From Massilia agrisoli (GTDB lineage: Bacteria > Pseudomonadota > Gammaproteobacteria > Burkholderiales > Burkholderiaceae_D): 64,000 nucleotides of DNA. Both the position numbers and the translations under genes were made by a program. A model generated the notes under the pieces. That model made no database searches. It saw only the letters and a program-made list of their open reading frames with translations, and had not been told where the DNA came from. The DNA lies in contig NZ_JAJHPV010000009.1 of assembly GCF_020831365.1 (NCBI RefSeq), positions 248,001 to 312,000 of the forward strand, written 5' to 3'. Positions 1 to 9,069 of this stretch are shown in pieces. Numbering within the stretch: position 1 is the first letter of the stretch; each line of letters opens with the position of its first letter.

Positions 1-566
1 TTGATGCCCTTGGCGGTGGAGCGCATGTCGACCTGCAGCATGTTCTTGTTGATCAGCAGCGCGTCGGGAATCACGTTGTAATACGCTTCGGGCGATTCGT
101 CGAACGGCGGCACGCCGACATCCATGCGCGACGGATTGAACAAGCTGCGGTCGACGATGAGCTTGCCGTCGATCTTGCGGATGCCCTGGTTGCGCAGCGC
201 CTGCAGCATGCGGCGCAGCACGTCGCCGTCGAGGTCGGCATCGGCGCCGCCGCGCAGCACCAGGTCGCCCTTGAGGCGGCCGCCGATGATTTCGCCGTTG
301 CTGAGCAGCTCGGTGCGGCCCTTGAATACCGGGCCCAGCTGTTCCAGCCCGACCAGGGTGGTCACCAGCTTCATCGTCGACGCCGGCGCCATCGCCCTTT
401 CGGGCTGCTGCGACACCATGATGGTGTTGCCGCGGATGACCAGGGCGCTCATCGCGTCTTGCGGGATGCCATTGGTGGCCAGCAGGGTGCTGACCGGCTG
501 CGGCAGTTGGGCGTGGGCAGCGAAGCTCCACGCAAGCAGGGTAACGAGGGCGGTGCGGCGCAGCAT
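1..566 (-). CDS. dacB: D-alanyl-D-alanine carboxypeptidase/endopeptidase (PBP4 family), 3' part outside window
   Basis: The visible product starts MLRRTALVTLLAWSFAAHAQ, a short Sec signal peptide, so the enzyme should be periplasmic. About 43 residues after the signal peptide comes the penicillin-binding SxxK motif (S63-T-M-K66), followed by the LRGGADADLDGD segment typical of the inserted domain of class C low-molecular-mass PBPs (DacB/PBP4, peptidase S13). The family trims D-Ala from peptidoglycan stem peptides and cuts cross-links. The start lies 8 bases downstream of the preceding SpmAB-like gene on the same strand, so the two are probably co-transcribed. The gene leaves the window at base 1, so the SxN and KTG motifs cannot be checked. 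The family is secure; the exact symbol is less so. Confidence 0.88.
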   Translation of the reverse strand, partial: MLRRTALVTLLAWSFAAHAQLPQPVSTLLATNGIPQDAMSALVIRGNTIMVSQQPERAMAPASTMKLVTTLVGLEQLGPVFKGRTELLSNGEIIGGRLKGDLVLRGGADADLDGDVLRRMLQALRNQGIRKIDGKLIVDRSLFNPSRMDVGVPPFDESPEAYYNVIPDALLINKNMLQVDMRSTAKGI

Positions 567-574
567 GGGGCTCC

Positions 575-1810
575 TTAACCGAAGAAGAGATAGGCGACGA
601 AGACGGCGGCGACCATGCCGGCGACGTCGGCAATCATGCCGGCAGAAATCGCGTAGCGTGTCTTGCGGATGCCAACCGAGCCGAAGTACAGGGCGATGAT
701 ATAGAAGGTCGTATCGGCGGCGCCTTGCATGATGCTGGCGAGGCGGCCAACGAAGGAGTCGACACCATAGGTTTTCATCGCATCGATCATCATGGCGCGC
801 GAGCCGCTGCCCGACAGCGGCTTCATCAGTGCGGTCGGCAGGGCTCCAGTCCAGTCGTTGCGCAGGCCAAGCGACGCCAGTACCCAGTTGACGCCGTCGA
901 CGATCATGCCGAGCACGCCGGAGTTGCGCACCACGCTGATGGCGACAAGCATGCCGACGAGGTAAGGGATGATGTTCAGCGAGGTCTGGATGCCGCCTTT
1001 CGCGCCTTCGATGAAGGCTTCGTACACATTGACCCGCTTGCGCAGCGCCGCGAAGATGAAGGTGACGATAATCGAGAACAGGATCAGGTTGGCCGTGACT
1101 TTAGAGAACAGCTCGATCTCCGGCTTGCTCATGAATTCTGCGATGTACCACACCAGCCCGCCGACGACGGCAGTGCCGCCGCCCAGCCACGCCAGCACGA
1201 CGGGATGGAACAGGTTGAGCCGCTGGCGCACGCCGACCGTAATGATGCCGACCAGCGTAGCCACATAGGTCGCGATCAGGCAGGGGATGAAGATGTCGGA
1301 CGGATCGGCGGCGCCCAAAATGGCGCGCTGGGCCATGATCGACAGCGGGATGACGGTCAGGCCAGAAGTCTGGATCACCAGGAACATGATCTGTGCGTCG
1401 CTGGCCTCGTCCTTCTTCGGGTTGATCTCCTGCAGGCTTTCCATGGCTTTCAGGCCGAATGGCGTCGCCGCATTGTCGAGGCCAAGCATGTTTGCCGAAA
1501 AATTCATCACCATGTGGCCGGTGGCCGGATGGTCTTTCGGGACGCCGGGGAAGATGCGCGAGAAGAAAGGTGCAATGACGCGCGCGATGAAGCCGACCGC
1601 ACCCGCTTTTTCGCCGATGTTCATGATGCCAAGCCACAGGGTCATCACGCCTGCCAAAGGCAAGGCAATATCCATCACGCTGCTCTTGGCCGATTCGAAG
1701 GTGCCGTCGATGACACGCTTGAAGATCTCCATGTCGCCCATGAAAATCCACTGGGCCAGTGCCGCTAGGAAACCTACAAGGAAAAAGCCAGACCAGATGT
1801 AATTCAGCAT
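575..1810 (-). CDS. Fused SpmA/SpmB nucleoside-recognition (Gate) domain membrane protein
   Basis: This 411-residue, strongly hydrophobic protein has two homologous halves. The first (to about residue 200) contains a segment around NFSANMLGLDNAATPFGLKA that is characteristic of SpmA. The second contains the GTLPTALMKPLSGSGSRA-like SpmB signature (here TGALPTALMKPLSGSGSR). In Bacillus these are separate spore maturation proteins; proteobacteria that do not sporulate often carry them fused, with unknown substrate. I chose the ATG at 1810 (MLNYIWSGFFLVGF) because the longer upstream frame has no membrane-protein character. It is followed closely by dacB, which suggests a cell-wall link. Function is not established. 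Confidence 0.85.
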   Translation of the reverse strand: MLNYIWSGFFLVGFLAALAQWIFMGDMEIFKRVIDGTFESAKSSVMDIALPLAGVMTLWLGIMNIGEKAGAVGFIARVIAPFFSRIFPGVPKDHPATGHMVMNFSANMLGLDNAATPFGLKAMESLQEINPKKDEASDAQIMFLVIQTSGLTVIPLSIMAQRAILGAADPSDIFIPCLIATYVATLVGIITVGVRQRLNLFHPVVLAWLGGGTAVVGGLVWYIAEFMSKPEIELFSKVTANLILFSIIVTFIFAALRKRVNVYEAFIEGAKGGIQTSLNIIPYLVGMLVAISVVRNSGVLGMIVDGVNWVLASLGLRNDWTGALPTALMKPLSGSGSRAMMIDAMKTYGVDSFVGRLASIMQGAADTTFYIIALYFGSVGIRKTRYAISAGMIADVAGMVAAVFVAYLFFG

Positions 1811-2005
1811 GAGTGCTCTACTTGCGTATGGGATATATGAAGATTGTGCAGCGAGAGTATAGGCGCAGGCCGCGATGATTTGATGAAAGAATGCAGCACG
1901 ACTATGTAAAAAAGTTATGCGGCGCCTAGCTGATTTCATCGGCACAGGTGCTCACTGGCACCCCGGCTCGCATATGATACGCATCGTACAATCCGGATAA
2001 ACCCG

Positions 2006-3799
2006 ATGAAATTCAGCAAAACCGTTGTCGCCGCCCTGCTCGCAGCCTCCTGTTTCGGCACCGCTGCGGCGATGGCCGCCGACACGCCGGCGCGGCCGCA
2101 AGTCCTGCATACCTTCCTGTCGACCAGCGAAACCGGGCTCGACCCCGCGGTGGCGTCCGACATCGCTACGCTGAGCCTGCTGGAAAACCTGTTCGATCCG
2201 CTGCTGCGCTACGATTACCTGGCGCGCCCGCTCAAGCTGCGCGAGAACACGCTGACCGCCATGCCCGAGGTGTCAGGCGACGGTCTGACCTATACGTTCA
2301 AGATCCGGCCCGGCATTTATTTCACGCCCGACCCCGCGTTCAAGGGCAAAAAGCGCGAGATGACGGCGGCCGACTATGTTTACAGCTTCACCCGCCTGTA
2401 CGACCCGGCGCTCAAATCGCCGTGGCTGTTCCTCTTTGAAGGAAAGATTGCCGGCGACTCGGCGCTGAAGAAGAACTTCAGCTATGCCACGGCGATTCCG
2501 GGCTTGTCGGCGCCTGACCGCTACACCCTGCGCATCCGCCTCAGCGCACCGGACAATAATTTCCTGCTATACCTCACCACACCTGCCTCGGGCGTAGTCG
2601 CGCGCGAAGTGGTCGAGGCCTACCCCGGACAGGTCGGCAACCACCCGGTCGGCACCGGCCCATTCATGATCGGCGAATGGAAGCGCAGCGACCGCATCGT
2701 GCTATTGGCCAACCCGGATTCAACGGCGGTGTTCAAGGGCACGCCGGGCGACAACCCGCAGGACCAGGCCATCGCGGCAGCCCTGAACGGCAAGCGCCTG
2801 CCCTTGCTTGACCGGGTGGAAGTCAAGATTGCCGAGGAATTCCAGGGCCGCATGCTGGGTTTCCTGAGCGGCGAATACGACTATATCGAGCAGGTGCCCG
2901 AATCGATGACCGACATGGTGATCCAGGACGGCAAGCTGAAGGAGTCCTTGGTGGCGCGCGGGATGGAACTGACCCGCTTCCCGGTGCTGCAGACCTACTA
3001 CATGTGGATGAACACCGAAGACCCCGTCATCGGCGGCTATTCGAAAGAGAAAGTGGCGCTGCGGCGCGCCATTTCGCTGAGCTACAACAGCCCGGAAGAT
3101 ATTGCCCTGCTGAAGAAGGGCTTTGCGATCCGGGCAGAGTCGCCGCTGCCGCCAAACGTGCTCGGGCATGACACAGCGTACCGCAGCCCGGTGGGCTACA
3201 ACCCGGTGCTCGCCAACGCCCTGCTCGACCGCTTTGGATACGGTAAGCGCGACCCGGATGGCTTTCGGCGCAGCCCCGGCGGCCAGTCCCTGACCCTGAC
3301 GATGCACAGCGAAGCGACCGTGGGCGGACGCCTGCGCGATGAGCTGTGGCGCAAGAACCTGACGGCAATCGGCCTGCGCGTGGTGTTCCGCAGCGACAAG
3401 AAAACCGAGATCATCAAGGCATCGCGCCTTGGCAAGGTTCAAATGTTCGAAAGCAACTGGATTGCCGATTTTCCCGACGGCGACAACTTCTACCAGTTGC
3501 TGTACGGTCCCAACAGCGGGCGCGCCAACTATGCGCGCTTCAACCTGCCGGCCTACAACGAACGCTACGAAAAAGCCCGCAAGCTGCCCGACTCGCCTGA
3601 ACGGCAACAGCTGTACCGCGAAATGAACCAGCTGATCCATGCGTATAACCCATGGGTGCCGTTGACGCACCCGATTTCCGCCGATATCCGCCACCCGTGG
3701 CTTAAAAACTACAAGCGCCACCCTGTGGAGTTCACTCCGTGGCGCTATCTCCAGCTAGACCTTGCGCAACGCGACCGCCTCGGTAGAATAGCCCGCTGA
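2006..3799 (+). CDS. ABC transporter substrate-binding protein, family 5 (peptide/oligopeptide type)
   Basis: The 597-residue product begins with a clear Sec signal peptide (MKFSKTVVAALLAASCFGTAAAMAAD). The mature part has the family 5 fold signatures: an N-terminal segment with Y-x-F-x-I-R-PG-I-x-F around residues 92-102, and a C-terminal region with W-I-A-D-F-P-D-G-D-N-F and Y-N-P-W-V-P-L. These proteins capture peptides, nickel-peptide complexes or related ligands in the periplasm for an ABC importer. No permease or ATPase gene is adjacent, so the partner must lie elsewhere. It is divergent from the spmAB-like gene, with about 195 bases between them. The substrate cannot be told from sequence. 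Confidence 0.88.
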   Translation: MKFSKTVVAALLAASCFGTAAAMAADTPARPQVLHTFLSTSETGLDPAVASDIATLSLLENLFDPLLRYDYLARPLKLRENTLTAMPEVSGDGLTYTFKIRPGIYFTPDPAFKGKKREMTAADYVYSFTRLYDPALKSPWLFLFEGKIAGDSALKKNFSYATAIPGLSAPDRYTLRIRLSAPDNNFLLYLTTPASGVVAREVVEAYPGQVGNHPVGTGPFMIGEWKRSDRIVLLANPDSTAVFKGTPGDNPQDQAIAAALNGKRLPLLDRVEVKIAEEFQGRMLGFLSGEYDYIEQVPESMTDMVIQDGKLKESLVARGMELTRFPVLQTYYMWMNTEDPVIGGYSKEKVALRRAISLSYNSPEDIALLKKGFAIRAESPLPPNVLGHDTAYRSPVGYNPVLANALLDRFGYGKRDPDGFRRSPGGQSLTLTMHSEATVGGRLRDELWRKNLTAIGLRVVFRSDKKTEIIKASRLGKVQMFESNWIADFPDGDNFYQLLYGPNSGRANYARFNLPAYNERYEKARKLPDSPERQQLYREMNQLIHAYNPWVPLTHPISADIRHPWLKNYKRHPVEFTPWRYLQLDLAQRDRLGRIAR

Positions 3800-3968
3800 T
3801 GTTGTAAGGCAATACATTCCCGTAAGTTATGGTTGCCGCCGGAATTTTCATTGGCACGCTGCATATTGCTCCGCGTACTCTGAAACGACCAATAGCGTAA
3901 TGCCAAGCACATTACCCGATATGCATACCTGCCAAACCAGGCCTGCGAGACCCCAAGAGGAGAGAACC

Positions 3969-6812
3969 GTGAAGTTGAAAAAGATTGCGCAATTGATCGC
4001 CCTGATCGGCGTTGTAAGCCCGGCGCTGGCGCAGGATGTGCCCCAGCAATATATCCAGCGTGTCGAGATCACGGGTAGTAGCATCAAGCGCATCGCCAAG
4101 GAAGGCGCGCTGCCGGTTGAAATCATCTCGCGCAAGCAGCTCGAAGAGCAAGGCATCGTCAACGCCGAGCAGCTGATCGCCAGCCTGAACGTCAACGGCA
4201 ACGGCTCCGACAACCTGGCCAGTAACGCCGACGTCACCTCCGGCGCGCAGCGCGGCAACAACGGCGCATCGTCGGCCAACCTGCGCGGCCAGGGCGCCGA
4301 CAGCACCCTGGTCCTGCTGAACGGTCGCCGCGTGGCGCCGCACGGCATGAAGGGCTCGGCAGTCGACCTGAATTCGATCCCGTTCGCCGCGGTGGACCGC
4401 GTTGAAGTGCTGAAGGACGGCGCTTCCGCGATCTACGGTACCGACGCGATCGGCGGCGTGATCAACTTCATCCTCAAGAAGAACTACAAAGGCCTGGAAG
4501 CCCAGGTATTCACCGACGTCACCGAAGCGGGCGGCGGCGAAATCGGCCGCCTGCAGGTCACCGGCGGTTTCGGCGACCTGGCCGAGCAGGGCTACAACGT
4601 GCTGATCGCTGCGTCCACCAGCGAAAACAAGGCATTGCGCGGCGACCAGCGCGACTTCGTCAACACCTTCCAGCCTGACCGCGGCCTGTCGGTCGACACC
4701 CGCGGCGCACCGCACGCGAACGTGTTTGCCACCTCGCTGGGCGACACCATCCTCAGCCGCAAGAGCAACACCGGCCCTATCCTGCCGGGCACCACCCAGG
4801 CCTACAGCGGCATCAGCATCCTCGACCTGCCGGGCGGCGCGGGCTGCGCATCGGTCGACGGCATGGGCGCGTACGACGAAAAGCTGTGGGATACCCCAAG
4901 CGCCGGCTTCGGCTGCGCCTACGACACCGGCCGCGCGGCAGTGCTGCAGCAGCCAGTCAAGAACGACAACTTCGTTGCGCGCGGTACCGTTCGCGTCGGC
5001 AACCACGAGCTGTTCGCCGAAGCCTTCGGCTCCAACACCGAAGTGGCAAAGAGCTTCTCGCCGAACCAGATCTCGCCAAGCGCCAGCACCTTTGACGCGC
5101 GCGCGTTCTACCCTAGCACCGGCTCGGCCTACAACGAAGTATTCAACAGCATCGCCAAAGTATTCCCTTCGATCGAAGCGAACCGCGGCCTGCCGATCGC
5201 CTACCGCTGGCGCTGCATGGAGTGCGGCAACCGCGAAATCGTGACCGAAACCAAAGCCGGCCGCCTGCAGCTGGGCGCGGATGGCCCACTGAACATCGGC
5301 AGCTACGCGTTCGACTACAAGCTCGGCCTGGCGCGCGCATTCAGCGAGTCCGAATCGGCCCTGGGTACTGGTTACCACTACACGGCGGCACTGCGCGACG
5401 CGCTGGGCACCGGCATCATCAACCCGTTCCTGAAGGCTGGCGAAACCCAGTCGCAGGCAGCGCTGGACCTGATCAACAACGCATCGGCTGCTGGCGTCGT
5501 GCTGTACGGCGGCAAGACCGTGCTGACCGCGTTTGACGCCGCGATCTCGGGCGAGATCTACAAGCTCGAAGCCGGCCCTGTGCTGATGGCCGTGGGTACC
5601 GACATCCGCAAGGAAGAGTACGAGTTCAACGGCGACCGCCGTGAAGCCGCGACCCGTCCAGCGATCCTGAACGCAGCATTCGACGACGTCAACGCGCTGC
5701 CGAACGTCAGCCGCGACATCAAGGCGATCTACGCCGAAGTGATCGTTCCTGTCACGAAAGCGCTGGAACTGAACGTCGCCGTACGCCGCGACGATTACTC
5801 CGGTTTCGGCAACACCGTGAACCCGAAGGTATCGTTCCGCTACCAGCCGACCGAACAGCTGCTGTTCCGCGGTTCGTACAACGAAGGCTTCCGCGCACCG
5901 GCATTCAACCAGCTGTTCAACGGCGTGACCGAATCGCCGTACGCCGGCAAGGACCTGGCCGACCCGGGCAAGTGCCCAGGCGCCAAGGCCGACAGCTCGA
6001 AGCCAGGCTGCGAATCGATCACCCCTGTGGTCTTCACGGGCGGCAAGGTTTCGCTCGGACCTGAAACTGCCAAGCAAGGCTCGATCGGCGTCGTGTTTGA
6101 ACCAGTACGCAACTTCTCGGCTAACCTCGACCTGTGGGAAATCCGCCGCTTCGACACCATCAAGTCGGTTCCGCTGTCGACCATGCTGTCCAACTACGGC
6201 CTGTTCACCGAGCAGTTCCTGCGCGACGCCAGCGGCAACCTGGTTGCGATCGACCAGCGCTGGGTCAACGCCGGCGCATCGGTCACCCGCGGCCTGGAAA
6301 TCGGCGCCCGTACCAGCGGCAAGATCTGGGACGGTGCATGGACTGCCGGCATCGATGGCTCCAAGCTGCTGGAAAAGAAGAGCCGTCCACTGCCAGGCGC
6401 AGAATTCGGCAAGAGCGAAGTGGGCGTGTTCACCTTCACCGGCGACCTCGGCCTGAAGTGGAAGCACACCGCCTACGTCGGCTTCAAGAAGGGTGACTGG
6501 AGCGGGCTGTTCCAGAACGTCTACCGTCACGGCTACCTGGACCAGGTACTGCCAGGTGTTGCAAGCGGCAAGGTTACGCCAAGCAACTACGACGCCAAGG
6601 TTGATCCGTATTCGATCTTCCACACGAGCGTGTCGTACGCCGGCTTCAAGAACCTGACCCTGACCGCAGGTATCAAGAACATCTTCGACGAAGACCCACC
6701 GTTCGCGATCACCTACGACGGCAACACCGGTGCAGGCAGCTCGTGGGAACCACGCGTAGCCGATCCACGCGGCCGTTCGTTCACCTTCACCGCGAACTAC
6801 AAGTTCCTCTGA
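3969..6812 (+). CDS. TonB-dependent outer-membrane receptor
   Basis: I place the start at the GTG at 3969. It has a good Shine-Dalgarno (AGAGGAGAG) just upstream and opens the signal peptide (V/M)KLKKIAQLIALIGVVSPALAQ; the ATG at 3900 would add 23 unrelated residues. The 947-residue protein then shows the plug domain (VEITGSSIKR, LRGQGADSTLVLLNGRR, DRVEVLKDGASAIYGTDAIGGVINF). A long beta-barrel follows, with a C-terminus ending in the aromatic F-T-A-N-Y-K-F-L. These are marks of the large Xanthomonas-like TonB receptors that import siderophores, glycans or peptides. An Rho-independent terminator follows immediately. Ligand unknown; the upstream solute-binding protein may be functionally linked, but this is inference. 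Confidence 0.93.
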   Translation: MKLKKIAQLIALIGVVSPALAQDVPQQYIQRVEITGSSIKRIAKEGALPVEIISRKQLEEQGIVNAEQLIASLNVNGNGSDNLASNADVTSGAQRGNNGASSANLRGQGADSTLVLLNGRRVAPHGMKGSAVDLNSIPFAAVDRVEVLKDGASAIYGTDAIGGVINFILKKNYKGLEAQVFTDVTEAGGGEIGRLQVTGGFGDLAEQGYNVLIAASTSENKALRGDQRDFVNTFQPDRGLSVDTRGAPHANVFATSLGDTILSRKSNTGPILPGTTQAYSGISILDLPGGAGCASVDGMGAYDEKLWDTPSAGFGCAYDTGRAAVLQQPVKNDNFVARGTVRVGNHELFAEAFGSNTEVAKSFSPNQISPSASTFDARAFYPSTGSAYNEVFNSIAKVFPSIEANRGLPIAYRWRCMECGNREIVTETKAGRLQLGADGPLNIGSYAFDYKLGLARAFSESESALGTGYHYTAALRDALGTGIINPFLKAGETQSQAALDLINNASAAGVVLYGGKTVLTAFDAAISGEIYKLEAGPVLMAVGTDIRKEEYEFNGDRREAATRPAILNAAFDDVNALPNVSRDIKAIYAEVIVPVTKALELNVAVRRDDYSGFGNTVNPKVSFRYQPTEQLLFRGSYNEGFRAPAFNQLFNGVTESPYAGKDLADPGKCPGAKADSSKPGCESITPVVFTGGKVSLGPETAKQGSIGVVFEPVRNFSANLDLWEIRRFDTIKSVPLSTMLSNYGLFTEQFLRDASGNLVAIDQRWVNAGASVTRGLEIGARTSGKIWDGAWTAGIDGSKLLEKKSRPLPGAEFGKSEVGVFTFTGDLGLKWKHTAYVGFKKGDWSGLFQNVYRHGYLDQVLPGVASGKVTPSNYDAKVDPYSIFHTSVSYAGFKNLTLTAGIKNIFDEDPPFAITYDGNTGAGSSWEPRVADPRGRSFTFTANYKFL

Positions 6813-6828
6813 TAACGGCGACGTAGCG

Positions 6829-6873
6829 GCCCGTCGCGGGGAGGCGTAAGCTTCCCCCGACGGGCTTTTTTTA
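6829..6873 (+). terminator. Rho-independent terminator after the TonB receptor
   Basis: An 8-base perfect stem GCCCGTCG (6829-6836) pairs with CGACGGGC (6858-6865). G/C-rich inner pairing (CGGGGAGG with CTTCCCC) extends it, and a run of seven T follows at 6866-6872. It begins about 17 bases after the receptor stop codon. Confidence 0.9.
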
Positions 6874-6893
6874 TTTCACGATGACGAACCCAT

Positions 6894-7961
6894 ATGGCCG
6901 CAAGCGACAAAATCAGCCGACGTAGTTTCGGCGCCCTGATGGCGGCCGCCGTCGCGCTTCCCGCTTCTGCGCACCCTCGGGGCAAGCGCCCTTCACGACC
7001 GATGAAACAAGCACTGATCAAACCACCGCGTCTTCACACGGGCGACCTTGTCGGCCTGATTGCACCTGGCGGACGCACCAACGACGCCTCGATTGAAAAG
7101 GCGGTGCGCAATATCGAAGCGCTGGGCTTCCGGGTCAAGCTCGGCGCCAACCTGCGCGCGGTGCACGGCAACTATGCTGGCTCAGTCCAGCAGCGCGTGG
7201 CCGACCTGCACGCGATGGTCCAGGACCCGGAAGTGAAGGCGATGTGGTGCATCCGCGGCGGATCGGGCTGCATCTCGATCCTGTCGTCGCTCGACTACAA
7301 GCTGGTGCGCGCGAACCCCAAGGTCTTGCTCGGCTACTCCGACATCACCGCGCTGCACCTGGCGTTCTACCGCCACGCCGGGCTGGTGACCTTCCACGGG
7401 CCGGTGGCGATTTCCGGCCAGTCCGATTACGCACGCGAGCATATGCTGGCGGTGTTGATGGACCCGCAGCCGACCTACACCATCCCGATGGCGCTGGAGA
7501 ACAGCCGGCGCGCGCTGGAAGAACCGCACTTCGCGATGCGCACGGCGACGCACGGGCAGGCCACGGGCCCGCTGATCGGCGGGAACCTGAGCCTGGTGAG
7601 CGCACTGGCGGGTACGCCCTACGCTGCCGACTTCAGGGACGCGATCCTTTACATAGAAGAGGTCAACGAGGAACCGTACCGCATCGACCGCTGGATGACG
7701 CAGCTCGACCTGGCGGTCGGCTTCAAGAATGCCGCCGCGGTGATGATAGGGATCTGCGACGAGTGCGTGCCGGAAGACCCGGAACTGTCGCTGACGCTGC
7801 AGGAGACGCTCGACCTGCATTTGAAGCCACTGCTTGTGCCGGCGGTCAGCGGCTATTCGTTCGGGCATATTCGCCACCAGTTCACCATTCCGGTGGGCGT
7901 GATGGCGCGGCTCGACACCGAGCGGCAAACCTTGACCTTGCTGGAGCCGGCGGTAGCCTAG
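6894..7961 (+). CDS. LD-carboxypeptidase (peptidase S66 family), Tat-type signal
   Basis: The 355-residue product contains the S66 core: a W-C-I-R-G-G-S-G loop and the nucleophile motif G-Y-S-D-I-T-A-L-H. Downstream acidic and His residues are present, including E-E-V-N-E-E-P-Y-R-I-D-R and a C-terminal S-F-G-H motif that supplies the catalytic His. S66 enzymes cleave the L-D bond between residues 3 and 4 of muropeptide stems during peptidoglycan recycling. They are usually cytoplasmic, but this protein starts with a twin-arginine-like leader (SRRSFGALMAAAVALPASA), suggesting export. The leader makes the start at 6894 plausible. Confidence 0.88.
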   Translation: MAASDKISRRSFGALMAAAVALPASAHPRGKRPSRPMKQALIKPPRLHTGDLVGLIAPGGRTNDASIEKAVRNIEALGFRVKLGANLRAVHGNYAGSVQQRVADLHAMVQDPEVKAMWCIRGGSGCISILSSLDYKLVRANPKVLLGYSDITALHLAFYRHAGLVTFHGPVAISGQSDYAREHMLAVLMDPQPTYTIPMALENSRRALEEPHFAMRTATHGQATGPLIGGNLSLVSALAGTPYAADFRDAILYIEEVNEEPYRIDRWMTQLDLAVGFKNAAAVMIGICDECVPEDPELSLTLQETLDLHLKPLLVPAVSGYSFGHIRHQFTIPVGVMARLDTERQTLTLLEPAVA

Positions 7962-7968
7962 GCAAAAA

Positions 7969-8628
7969 TCAGTGGGACACGATTTTTGACAGCACCGAAA
8001 ACGCCGGCGCGGTCTGCGAGTGTTCCAGCAAAATGGTCAGCTCCGAGAACGTGCACATCATGTTCGTCACGCTGATCTTGTCCCACGCGAGTTTCTTGAG
8101 CACCGCGTGATAAATGCCCGGCGTTTTCTGCGTGTCGGGATTGAGCCGCAAGGTCAGCGCTGTCAGGTTGTTGACCCGCGCCAGCAGGCGCTCGCCGCTA
8201 AACGCTTCCTCGACGATGTGCAGCAGCGAACCGCTGCTCACCACCAGCACCTCGTGCACGCCGCGCGTCACCGTAACAAACATCCCCGGGAAAGGTTCGG
8301 CCAGGGCCAGCAGCTGGCGCTGGCATTCATTGCTGTTGTCCGACAGCCGGTAGGTAGAGATGGTGAGCTCGGTGCGCGTGGTCAGCTCGCCCGAACGCGG
8401 CGCGATCATGATCGGGTTCGTCTTGTCCGGCGGCGGCAGGCGTTCGGACACGCGGCGCAGGGCCATCACCACCGCCGCCTGGCCGACCGGCTTCCAGAGG
8501 TCCGATTCCAGCTGCGGGCGTAGCTGGCGGGCCAGTTCGGACAGGTTGATCAGCCCGAGCGCCATCCCTTCGGTGAGGAACGGCGATTCAGAGACGATTT
8601 GTTCTACTTTGGTCGCGATGGAAAGCAT
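7969..8628 (-). CDS. Conserved hypothetical protein, possible ACT-like regulatory domains
   Basis: I do not recognise this 219-residue protein with certainty. The ATG at 8628 has a strong GGAGG Shine-Dalgarno just upstream. The N-terminus looks helical (KVEQIVSESPFLTEGMALGLINLSELARQLRPQLE), and the middle carries a run of alternating hydrophobic residues. The C-terminal third (ISVTNMMCTFSELTILLEHSQTAPAFSVLSKIV) resembles the end of ACT domains found in aspartokinase-like or regulatory proteins. There is no signal peptide or membrane segment. It converges on the LD-carboxypeptidase gene with only 7 bases between stop codons. The ACT suggestion is inference from pattern, not a family match. Confidence 0.7.
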   Translation of the reverse strand: MLSIATKVEQIVSESPFLTEGMALGLINLSELARQLRPQLESDLWKPVGQAAVVMALRRVSERLPPPDKTNPIMIAPRSGELTTRTELTISTYRLSDNSNECQRQLLALAEPFPGMFVTVTRGVHEVLVVSSGSLLHIVEEAFSGERLLARVNNLTALTLRLNPDTQKTPGIYHAVLKKLAWDKISVTNMMCTFSELTILLEHSQTAPAFSVLSKIVSH

Positions 8629-9069
8629 ATGGCCTCCTCAACTGGCTCGATAGGACGAAGTTCCGGCGAACGAACGCAGGAAGGCCTTCGACGGCTCGAA
8701 TAAAGATGGATGTGTTAGCGCTGCTGGAGGACGCGAAAACGTCCGCTGCGGCTTACGTGATCAACGCGCCGCCAGGCATGGGGAAGCCGGAAGGGATGGG
8801 TGAAAAAAGTGCGAATGCCAGGTACGAATTTGACGTCATGGTTTTTTCCGTTCAGCTTAGTGCGTTGTCTCCGGCGTATGCTGGGTGCACTTTTTTATCG
8901 ATGTTACCTGGTCTTTTGCGCCGGTAACTTGAGTCAAGTGTAGAACGCTTCGTACAAAAAGTGCAACTGTTAGTATGGACAAATCTATCCGATTGTTTCA
9001 TTTTTGCTGCACCCACAATCGGGGCCCGCTATGGCAAGATGCAGTTAATAACATCAACAAGGAGTCCGG
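8629..9069. other. Intergenic region without recognised gene
   Basis: These 441 bases separate the divergent unknown gene and the YciI-like gene. A 73-codon frame at 8706-8927 has no Shine-Dalgarno and no recognisable protein pattern, so I do not call it. A Shine-Dalgarno (AAGGAG) at about 9059-9064 serves the next gene. Nothing else supported was seen. Confidence 0.5.

Noticed and set aside
3912-6623. 903-codon open frame antisense to the TonB receptor
   Set aside because: No protein-like pattern; the receptor is complete and ends at a terminator.
8706-8927. 73-codon open frame in the intergenic region
   Set aside because: No Shine-Dalgarno, no recognisable pattern, and a composition unlike the neighbouring genes.
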